The position numbers were made by a program, and so were the translations under genes. Below the pieces are notes generated by a model that was not told where the DNA came from, ran no database searches, and worked only from the letters and a program-made list of their open reading frames with translations. A DNA stretch of 14,070 bases from an uncultured delta proteobacterium (GTDB lineage: Bacteria > Myxococcota_A > Polyangia > Polyangiales > Ga0077539), in contig CAIOSS010001298.1 of assembly GCA_903860995.1 (NCBI GenBank), forward strand, positions 1-14,070, written 5' to 3'. Of this stretch, positions 7,126 through 13,601 are shown piece after piece; the first letter of the stretch is position 1, and each line of letters opens with the position of its first letter.

Positions 7126-8517
7126 TCAGCCCGCGGGCGACTCGCGCGCGACGAGCCGCTGGTGCAGCGCGCGCACCGACTGGTTGATGTCCCCGGCGCC
7201 GAGCGCGATCACCACGTCGCCCGGCTGCACCAGCGCCTCCAGGCGGTCGACCACGCGCGCCTTGTCGGCCTCGAAGTGCACCCCGCGGTGCCCGTGGCTC
7301 GCGATCGCCTCGGCCAGGCGCTCGCCGGTCGCCCCCTCGATGGGCTTCTCCCCGGCGGCGTACACCTCCGTCACCACCAGCACGTCGGCCAGGTTGAAGG
7401 CCCGGGTGAACTCCTCGAAGAGGTCGCGCGTGCGGGTGTACCGGTGCGGCTGAAAGGCAGCCACCACCCGCCGGCGAAACCCGCCCTTGGCCGCCGCGAG
7501 CGTGGCCTCGACCTCCGCCGGGTGGTGCCCGTAGTCGTCGACCAGCGTGATGCCGTGCGACTCGCCGACGATGGTGAAGCGCCGCTGCACCCCGGCGAAG
7601 CTGCGGAGCGCCTCGCGCGTGGTGTCCGTCGGCACGTCGAGCTCCTCGGCCACGGCGATGGTCGCGAGGCAGTTGAGCACGTTGTGCAGGCCCGGCACGC
7701 GCACCTCGAAGTGGCCCAGCGACTCGCCCCGTCGGCGCACCGCGAAGCGGGCGCTGAGCCCCTCGAAGGTGATGTCGCTCGCCACGTAGTCGGCCTGGGG
7801 GTTGGTGCCGTAGGTGACGTGGCGCCGGTCGATGCGCGGCAGGATCCCCTGGACCGCCGGGTGGTCGAGGCAGAGCACCGCGAGGCCGTAGAAGGGCACG
7901 CGCGCGGCGAACTCCACGAAGGCGTCGAGCAGCCGCGCGAGGCTGCCGTAGTGGTCGAGGTGCTCGGGGTCGATGTTGGTGATCACCGCGACGGTGGGCG
8001 TCAGCTTGAGGAAGCTGCCGTCGGACTCGTCGGCCTCGGCCACGAGCAGCTCGCCGGTGCCCGCGCGGGCGTTGGAGTTGATGGCGTTAAGCTTGCCGCC
8101 GATGACCACCGTGGGGTCGAGCCCCGCGGCCGAGAGCACCGTCGAGACGAGCGAGGTGGTGGTGGTCTTGCCGTGCGACCCGGCGATGGCGATGCCGTAC
8201 TTCAGCCGCATCAGCTCGGCGAGCATCTCCGCCCGCGGGATCACCGGCACGCCGTGCTGCCGGGCGCGGGCGACCTCGGGGTTCTGCGCCGAGACGGCCG
8301 AGGAGTAGACCACCACGTCGGCGCCCGCGGCGTTCTCCGCGCGGTGCCCCTCGTAGGTGATGGCGCCGAGGCCGGCGAGCCGGCGGGTGATGTCGGTGGC
8401 CTTCAGGTCGGAGCCCGAGACCGTGTACCCGAGGGTGAGCAGCACCTCGGCGATGCCCGACATGCCGATGCCCCCGAGGCCGACGAAGTGGATGTGGCGT
8501 ACGCGTCCGCGAAACAT
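7126..8517 (-). CDS. murC: UDP-N-acetylmuramate--L-alanine ligase MurC
   Basis: MurC joins L-alanine to UDP-N-acetylmuramic acid using ATP, the first amino-acid step of peptidoglycan precursor synthesis, in the cytoplasm. The 463-aa protein has the N-terminal UDP-sugar-binding fold HIHFVGLGGIGMSGIAEVL (9-27), the ATP P-loop AGSHGKTTTTS (112-122), the Mur ligase motif EADESDGSF (161-169), NIDPEHLDHY (181-190), PGLHNVLN (275-282) and the C-terminal-domain motif DDYGHHPAEV (327-336). Length is normal. I prefer the ATG at 8517 (MFRGRVRHIHF), where homology begins. An in-frame ATG at 8550 adds 11 residues, lies inside an inverted repeat, and has no ribosome site. Unusually, murB, ddl and ftsQ do not follow directly; the next minus-strand gene is the EI24-like one, 760 bp on. 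Confidence 0.97.
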   Translation of the reverse strand: MFRGRVRHIHFVGLGGIGMSGIAEVLLTLGYTVSGSDLKATDITRRLAGLGAITYEGHRAENAAGADVVVYSSAVSAQNPEVARARQHGVPVIPRAEMLAELMRLKYGIAIAGSHGKTTTTSLVSTVLSAAGLDPTVVIGGKLNAINSNARAGTGELLVAEADESDGSFLKLTPTVAVITNIDPEHLDHYGSLARLLDAFVEFAARVPFYGLAVLCLDHPAVQGILPRIDRRHVTYGTNPQADYVASDITFEGLSARFAVRRRGESLGHFEVRVPGLHNVLNCLATIAVAEELDVPTDTTREALRSFAGVQRRFTIVGESHGITLVDDYGHHPAEVEATLAAAKGGFRRRVVAAFQPHRYTRTRDLFEEFTRAFNLADVLVVTEVYAAGEKPIEGATGERLAEAIASHGHRGVHFEADKARVVDRLEALVQPGDVVIALGAGDINQSVRALHQRLVARESPAG

Positions 8518-8546
8518 GGGCTGCGGATGTACCCTCAAAGCGCCCG

Positions 8547-8565
8547 CCATCGGAAGCGCCGATGG
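8547..8565. promoter_or_regulatory. Inverted repeat in the murC / lipoprotein divergent gap
   Basis: CCATCGG (8547-8553) and CCGATGG (8559-8565) form a perfect 7-bp inverted repeat with a 5-base spacer, 30 bp upstream of the preferred murC start and about 50 bp upstream of the divergent lipoprotein gene. The position suits an operator, but no regulator can be named. It overlaps the alternative murC ATG at 8550, which weakens that start. Confidence 0.35.
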
Positions 8566-8616
8566 TCACCGCGCCCCCAGTTGCGCCCCGGGCGGGCGCG
8601 GGGTTGCAATGCCCCG

Positions 8617-9669
8617 ATGCGCACCTGGAGCCTCGCGGTGGTGGTCGTAGCGCTCGGCTGCGCGACCGAAGACAACACGCAGGTGATCACCGTCGACGAC
8701 GACGCCGGGGCCGCCGGGGGCCTCGACGCGGGCCGCGGCGACGCGGCGACCACCCCCACGGACGACCGCGCCCGCCTCGACGCGACCGGCCTCGTCGACC
8801 GGGGGACCATCCCGCAACGCGACGCGGGCGCCGAGGGAGGGACGGCCGGCGACGGCCCCGCGGCGGAGCGCTGCGGCAACGGCGAGGACGACGACCGCGA
8901 CGGGATGATCGACGAGGGCTGCCCGTGCGCGCCGGGGAATACCCAGCCGTGTATGCCGGGCGACCCGACCCGCGCGGGCGTCGGGGCGTGCCGGCGGGGG
9001 CAGCAGCGGTGCGAGGGCACCGGGGAGTTCGGGCTCTGGGGGGCGTGCGCGGGCGCGACGCTGCCCTCGGCGGAGACCTGCGATGGCGTCGACGACGACT
9101 GCGACGGCATGGTCGACGAGGCCTGCGTGCCCTGCATCGACACGCCGGGCAGCGGGACCCCCTGGCAGATGAACCTCGGCGAGGGCCCGCGCTGCTTCGG
9201 GCGCACCTTCGACTCGCACGGCGACCCCGGGGAGTACGCCCTCGCGACCATCCCCCCGGCGGGCGACCCCGGGTGGCGCGAGCACCCCTCGGACACCATC
9301 TCCTTCGACGACCCGTCGACCCTCTGCGGCGTGTGCGAGTGCCGCGCGGGCGGCGACTTCACGTACTTCCAGACGACCTTCTACGTGCCCGTCGGGGCGA
9401 CGGTGTCGAGCCTTCGCGTCACCATTGGCACCGTCGACGACGGGGTGAGCGTGACGGTGTTCAACAGCCTGTACCCGCGCGGCATCGTCGACCCGGGGGC
9501 CTACGCCTACCTCGGCGGCGGGAGCACCGCCGACCTCGCGCGCTACGTCATCCCCGGCCCCAACCGCGTGGTGCTCACCCACGTCGACGACTGCTGCATG
9601 GTGCGCGCGATCCGCGGGGCGACCATCACCCTCAACGGCATGACCCTCACCCGCTGCGGGCCGGGCTGA
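8617..9669 (+). CDS. Lipoprotein with two MopE-type Asp-rich (metal-binding) motifs
   Basis: A 350-aa predicted lipoprotein. The signal peptide MRTWSLAVVVVALGC has a lipobox ending at Cys15. A DAG-rich linker (about 25-80) follows. Then come two copies of the motif CxGxDDDxDGxxDExC: CGNGEDDDRDGMIDEGC (86-102) and CDGVDDDCDGMVDEAC (155-170), separated by a Cys-containing segment (CPCAPGNTQPCMPGD, then CRRGQQRCEG). This is the repeat known from MopE, a secreted copper-binding protein of Methylococcus, and common in myxobacterial surface proteins; calcium or another metal is possible here. Residues about 180-350 look like a beta-sandwich (FQTTFYVPVGATVSSLRVTI, VVLTHVDDCCM) with paired Cys, of no family I can name. 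It is divergent from murC and convergent with the DUF2452 gene. A TGCAAT lies 6 nt before the ATG; no Shine-Dalgarno is seen. Confidence 0.85.
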   Translation: MRTWSLAVVVVALGCATEDNTQVITVDDDAGAAGGLDAGRGDAATTPTDDRARLDATGLVDRGTIPQRDAGAEGGTAGDGPAAERCGNGEDDDRDGMIDEGCPCAPGNTQPCMPGDPTRAGVGACRRGQQRCEGTGEFGLWGACAGATLPSAETCDGVDDDCDGMVDEACVPCIDTPGSGTPWQMNLGEGPRCFGRTFDSHGDPGEYALATIPPAGDPGWREHPSDTISFDDPSTLCGVCECRAGGDFTYFQTTFYVPVGATVSSLRVTIGTVDDGVSVTVFNSLYPRGIVDPGAYAYLGGGSTADLARYVIPGPNRVVLTHVDDCCMVRAIRGATITLNGMTLTRCGPG

Positions 9670-9683
9670 GGGGCTACAGCCCG
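9662..9683. terminator. Hairpin shared by two convergent genes
   Basis: CGGGCTG (9662-9668) and CAGCCCG (9677-9683) form a perfect 7-bp stem around an 8-base loop. The stop codons of both the MopE-type lipoprotein gene (9667-9669) and the DUF2452 gene (9674-9676) lie in it. There is no T run. By position it may end transcription from both sides, like the hairpin at 4572-4589. Confidence 0.5.
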
Positions 9684-10168
9684 CCGCCGAGCAGGCGCCG
9701 CGCGGTGGAGAGCCGGGCGTCGCGCTGGATCACCTCCTCGGCGGAGGTGAACGAGAGGTCGGGCTCGACCCGGTAGCTCCCCTCGAAGGGGTCAGGCGGG
9801 TGACCGCGCCAGTCGTCCGGAGAGAGCAGGGAGAAATAGTACCGAGCGCCCTCCCCCTCGCCCTTTCGATAGAGGTGATAGGTCTGACCGGCGACCTTCT
9901 GGAAGCGACACTCCGCGGTGTGGAGCATCGAGTCGCGGCGAGCCTTTTCCAGGATTTCCCTCGCCTGCTCGTGGAGCGCCCGGATCTGCTCGGCGATCAG
10001 GCCGAGCTTGTCGGCCGTGGCGGCGCCGATGAGGGCGTTGGCCTGGGCGATCTCCCGGGCGACATCGACCAGTTCGATGGCCGGCGCCATCCGGCTCTGT
10101 CCATAGGGGGAGGTCGAGGAGGAGCCCTCGTGGTTGGGCCCGGAGTACCTGGTCAGTGAGTCGCTCAT
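9674..10168 (-). CDS. DUF2452 family protein (C1orf50-like)
   Basis: A 164-aa cytoplasmic-type protein without signal peptide or membrane segment. After a Ser-rich, probably disordered N-terminus (1-28) comes a helical part (ELVDVAREIAQANALIGAA, then LIAEQIRALHEQAREILEKA, 32-76). A conserved block follows: CRFQKVAGQTYHLYRKGEGE (87-106) and YYFSLLSPDDW with PFEGSYRVEPDLSFT (110-141). This pattern is that of DUF2452, a family shared by bacteria and eukaryotes (human C1orf50), whose function is not known to me. The ATG at 10168 gives the full frame; the ATG at residue 27 would also keep the conserved part. The gene stands alone, converging with the lipoprotein gene at 8617 with a 4-bp gap, and diverging from the large lipoprotein gene at 10300. 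Confidence 0.85.
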   Translation of the reverse strand: MSDSLTRYSGPNHEGSSSTSPYGQSRMAPAIELVDVAREIAQANALIGAATADKLGLIAEQIRALHEQAREILEKARRDSMLHTAECRFQKVAGQTYHLYRKGEGEGARYYFSLLSPDDWRGHPPDPFEGSYRVEPDLSFTSAEEVIQRDARLSTARRLLGGGL

Positions 10169-10244
10169 GGGTTGGCGTGTCTATGATGGTTGCCGAGGCT
10201 CCCCGGGCTCGCAACCGCGGCCGAGCCCCACGCCGAAGGACGCT

Positions 10245-10279
10245 TCGCGGGCGACATAACGTCACCGCGCCGCCCGCGA
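10245..10279. promoter_or_regulatory. 9-bp inverted repeat upstream of the large lipoprotein gene
   Basis: TCGCGGGCG (10245-10253) and CGCCCGCGA (10271-10279) are perfect inverted copies 17 bases apart. They straddle the place where a -35 box would lie for the TATGAT at 10286-10291. A dimeric regulator could bind here, or the match could come from the high GC content. Confidence 0.3.
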
Positions 10280-10285
10280 CGGGCA

Positions 10286-10291
10286 TATGAT
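10286..10291 (+). promoter_or_regulatory. -10-like box TATGAT before the large lipoprotein gene
   Basis: TATGAT stands in an otherwise GC-rich gap, 8 nt before the ATG at 10300. It matches four of six positions of the sigma-70 -10 consensus (TATAAT at T, A, T and final T). A start 6-8 nt downstream would give a leaderless or nearly leaderless mRNA, in line with the lack of a Shine-Dalgarno. No good -35 box is seen. Confidence 0.4.
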
Positions 10292-10299
10292 CTCGGGCC

Positions 10300-13200
10300 A
10301 TGAGCTCACTGAGGTCTTGCATGGCCGCGGCGGTCGCCCTCCTCGCGCTGGTCGGATGCACTGGAAACTCCGTCGTCGGAGGCCCCAACGACGCCGGCGC
10401 GGCCGCCGACCTGGGGGTCGACACGGGCATCTCGTGCCCGGCGCCACTGGTCAACTGCGGCGGCCGATGCGTCGACCCGGCGGGCGATCGCGACCACTGC
10501 GGCGGCTGCGGCAACGCCTGCGCAACAGGGCGCGTCTGCCAGACCGGCGTGTGCGTGCCCGAGTGCGCGCGCACCGAGCGCCTCTGTGCGGGCGCCGGCG
10601 CCGGCGGCGACGCGGGCGCGGCGCTGCGCTGCGTGTCGACGCAGACCGACCGCACCAACTGCGGCACCTGCGGCAACACGTGCGGCACCGACCAGGTGTG
10701 CTCCAACGGGGTGTGCACGTTTATGTGCACGGGCTCGAGCACCGAGTGCACGGGCGGCGCGGCGGGCCGGTACTGCGCCGAGCTGACCAGCGACCGCGCC
10801 AACTGCGGCGCGTGCGGCGCGGCGTGCGACGCGGGCCTCGCGTGCATCGAGGGCCGGTGCCGCATCACCTGCCAGGAACTCCAGGTGCGATGCCCGGCGC
10901 CCGCCGCGGACGGGGGTACCCCTGGCGCGGAGGTGTGCGTCGACACCTCCAACGACGTGCGCCACTGCGGCGGCTGCGGCAACGCCTGCGCGGTGGGCCA
11001 GTTCTGCGTGCGCGGCGCCTGCCAGACGATGTGCGGCGCGGGCTTCTCCAACTGCACGGGCATCTGCCGCGACCTGCGCAACGACCGCGACGGCTGCGGC
11101 ACCTGCGGCAACGCCTGCAGCTCGGGCGAGGTGTGCGTCGCGGGCGTCTGCCAGGTGTCCTGCGTGGCGGCGCTCACGTCCTGCGGCGGCTCGTGCCGCG
11201 ACCTCCAGACCGACCGCGCCAACTGCGGCGCCTGCGGCACCGCGTGCGCCGAGGGCCTCGTGTGCAGCGCGGGCACCTGCCAGCTCTCCTGCGTGGCCGG
11301 GCTCTCCAGCTGCGCGGGCTCGTGCCGCGACCTCCAGACCGACCGCGCCAACTGCGGCGCCTGCGGGACCACCTGCGCCGCGGGTCAGGTGTGCACCGGC
11401 GGCGCCTGCGCGGCCTCCTGCGGCGCGGCGCAGACGGCGTGCTCGGGCACCTGCACCAACACGCAGTTCGACCCCGACAACTGCGGCGGCTGCGGCACGG
11501 CGTGCGGGCCCTACGACAACGCCGCGGCGAGCTGCTCCGGCGGGCGCTGCGTGCAGACCTGCTCGCCGGGCTTCGCCGACTGCAACGCCGACCGCGCGGA
11601 CGGGTGCGAGCGCAACCTCAACACCGACCTCACCAACTGCGCCCGCTGCGGCGCCGCGTGCCCGGCCCGCGCCAACGCGACCATCAGCTGCACGGCGGGG
11701 GTGTGCGCGTTCGCGTGCGCTGCCAACTTCGCGGACTGCGACGGCAACCCCAACAACGGCTGCGAGGTCGACCTGCGGGTGACCGTCGCCAACTGCGGCA
11801 CCTGCGGCGTCACCTGCCGGACGGCCAACGGGACGCCCGCCTGCGTCGCCGGCGCGTGCGTGGTGGCGGCCTGCACGGCGCCCTTCCGCGACTGCGACTC
11901 GAACCCCGCCAACGGCTGCGAGAACGACATCCGCAACACCTGCGGCGGCTGCGACCTCGAGTGCCGCGACCGCACCGTCGGCGCCGGCGGGGCGCCCTTC
12001 GACGGCGCGGGCCAGCGCGGCACGGCCTTCGACCCGGCGCGCGGCCTCGTGGTGAGCGGGATGTCCACCACCACCAACCTCGACTTCCTCTGGATCGTGA
12101 ACACCGGCGAGAGCACCATCGGCAAGTGGGACGCCGCGGGGCAGCGCGAGGTGGCGCGCTACCGCGTGGGGCTCGCCTCGGGCGAGTGCCGCGGGCTCTG
12201 CTGCTACAACAACGGCTGCAACATGCCGAGCCGGGTGGTGGTCGACGGCAACGGCGACGCCTACGTCGCGAGCCGCGGCTTCGCCACGCAGGGCAGCGTG
12301 ACCAAGCTCGCCGCCGAGCGCACCAACTGCGTCGACCGCAACGGCAACGGGATGATCGACACGTCGAGCGGCCCGACGGACGTGCGCCCCTACGGCCAGG
12401 ACGAGTGCGTGGTGTGGACCGCCCCCGTGGGCCCCAGCAACGCGGTGCTCCGCTCGATCGCGACGGACCGCGGCGACGTCGCCAACCCCTTCGGGTACGT
12501 CTGGGTCGGCGGGTACAACTCCCTCCAGGCCTACCGCCTCGACCCGCGCACCGGCGCCACGCTCAACACCCTCGCGCTCACGGTCCCCCCCTACGCCATG
12601 GTGGTCACCCGCGACGGGCGCCTCTGGATCGGCACCCTCAGCGACGGTGCGCTGCAGTCGATCGACACGGTGGCCCTCACGGTGGCCGCGCAGGTGCCCT
12701 ACCCCGTGGCGCGCCGCGTCTCGGGCTGCCGCAACGCCTACGGCATGACCTCCGACGCCCGCGGCCGGGTGTGGCTCGCGGGCTGGGACTGCCGCGACGC
12801 CCTCGGCTACGACCCGAGCGCCAACTCCTGGACCCGCGTGGACACCACGGGCTTCGTCACCGGCAACGGCACCTCCGGGCGCGGCATCACCATCGGCGCC
12901 GACGGCCGCATCTGGATGACCTACGCCACGCCGGGCGACAGCACCTCCGGGGGCCTGCTCCACTGGGACTCCAACGCCTTCGTCCCGGGCGGGACCATCC
13001 CCGGGACGGCGGTCACCCGCGTGCCGACCCCAGGCAACTTCACCGGCCCGTCGGCGGTCGGCGTCGACCGCGTCGGCAACGTGTGGCTCGCCCACTACCT
13101 CGCCCCGTCGGCGGTGATCCGCTACTCGCCGCTCACGAACTCCTCCGTCGTGCTCTTCGGCGCCAACCAGGTCTACTCGTACTCCGACTTCACGGGCTCG

Positions 13201-13548
13201 GTGCGCCGCGTGAGCATCGCGCAGGGCACCTACGAGGAGGTCATCGACCTGGGCTGCGCCGCGCCGGTGCTCACCAGCTTCACCTGGGCGGCCACCACCC
13301 CGGCGGGCACTTCGCTCAGCTTCGCGGCCCGCACCGCCGCGACCACTGACGCCCTCAACGCCGCCCCGGCGGTCACCCTCGCCCTCGCGCCGCGCGACAG
13401 CTCGCCGGTCAACGCCGCGGCGGCCTTCGCTGCGGCGGCGGTGACGCCCGCGCGGCAGTTCCGCCTGACGGTGTCGCTCCAGGCGGCCGAGAGCGGCGGC
13501 ACGCCCATCCTGCAGTCCTTCAACCTCGGCTGGCGCTGCCCGCGCTGA
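10300..13548 (+). CDS. Large lipoprotein: Cys-rich repeats plus beta-propeller
   Basis: A 1082-aa predicted surface lipoprotein. The signal peptide MSSLRSCMAAAVALLALVGC has a clean lipobox with Cys20, followed by a short DAG-type linker. Residues about 46-557 hold roughly eleven Cys-rich modules of 40-55 aa, with a core like CGGxCxDxxxDxxNCGxCGxxC-x-GxxCxxGxC; modules 9-11 use DCDxNPxNGCE-type centres. About 565-980 is a beta-propeller-like region with repeats such as PYAMVVTRDGRLWIGTLSDG, GITIGADGRIWMTYA and AVGVDRVGNVWLAHY, resembling Vgb/NHL propellers. It includes a possible calcium loop, DRNGNGMID (679-687). The last 100 residues (LTSFTWAATTPAGTSLSFAA onward) look like a beta-sandwich. 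Proteins with the Cys modules are common in myxobacteria and often mislabelled tryptophan synthase alpha chain; no such enzyme fold is present. The ligand is unknown; adhesion or substrate binding at the cell surface is an inference. Confidence 0.9.
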   Translation: MSSLRSCMAAAVALLALVGCTGNSVVGGPNDAGAAADLGVDTGISCPAPLVNCGGRCVDPAGDRDHCGGCGNACATGRVCQTGVCVPECARTERLCAGAGAGGDAGAALRCVSTQTDRTNCGTCGNTCGTDQVCSNGVCTFMCTGSSTECTGGAAGRYCAELTSDRANCGACGAACDAGLACIEGRCRITCQELQVRCPAPAADGGTPGAEVCVDTSNDVRHCGGCGNACAVGQFCVRGACQTMCGAGFSNCTGICRDLRNDRDGCGTCGNACSSGEVCVAGVCQVSCVAALTSCGGSCRDLQTDRANCGACGTACAEGLVCSAGTCQLSCVAGLSSCAGSCRDLQTDRANCGACGTTCAAGQVCTGGACAASCGAAQTACSGTCTNTQFDPDNCGGCGTACGPYDNAAASCSGGRCVQTCSPGFADCNADRADGCERNLNTDLTNCARCGAACPARANATISCTAGVCAFACAANFADCDGNPNNGCEVDLRVTVANCGTCGVTCRTANGTPACVAGACVVAACTAPFRDCDSNPANGCENDIRNTCGGCDLECRDRTVGAGGAPFDGAGQRGTAFDPARGLVVSGMSTTTNLDFLWIVNTGESTIGKWDAAGQREVARYRVGLASGECRGLCCYNNGCNMPSRVVVDGNGDAYVASRGFATQGSVTKLAAERTNCVDRNGNGMIDTSSGPTDVRPYGQDECVVWTAPVGPSNAVLRSIATDRGDVANPFGYVWVGGYNSLQAYRLDPRTGATLNTLALTVPPYAMVVTRDGRLWIGTLSDGALQSIDTVALTVAAQVPYPVARRVSGCRNAYGMTSDARGRVWLAGWDCRDALGYDPSANSWTRVDTTGFVTGNGTSGRGITIGADGRIWMTYATPGDSTSGGLLHWDSNAFVPGGTIPGTAVTRVPTPGNFTGPSAVGVDRVGNVWLAHYLAPSAVIRYSPLTNSSVVLFGANQVYSYSDFTGSVRRVSIAQGTYEEVIDLGCAAPVLTSFTWAATTPAGTSLSFAARTAATTDALNAAPAVTLALAPRDSSPVNAAAAFAAAAVTPARQFRLTVSLQAAESGGTPILQSFNLGWRCPR
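11188..11366 (+). repeat. Perfect 50-bp direct repeat in adjacent Cys modules
   Basis: Bases 11188-11237 recur exactly at 11317-11366, a period of 129 bp (43 codons), which is one module length. Both encode GSCRDLQTDRANCGACG. Identity at the DNA level, synonymous sites included, shows a recent tandem duplication or gene conversion of a module within the repeat array. Confidence 0.85.
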
Positions 13549-13601
13549 TCCGACGATCGGCGCGCCGCGCGGCGGATGCTGTAGGCTCCGCCCCCGCGAT
13601 C

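Noticed and set aside
7162..8616. Plus-strand frame upstream of the lipoprotein start at 8617
   Set aside because: It is antisense to murC; the Met at 8617 begins a clear lipoprotein signal peptide.
10438..11990. CRISPR-like or tandem DNA repeat array
   Set aside because: The periodicity is protein-level (Cys modules of variable length); except for one 50-bp identity the DNA copies are diverged and there are no spacers.
13563..13574. CGCCGCGCGGCG palindrome after the large lipoprotein gene as a terminator
   Set aside because: A loopless GC-only palindrome without a T run is expected by chance in this composition; not strong enough to list.
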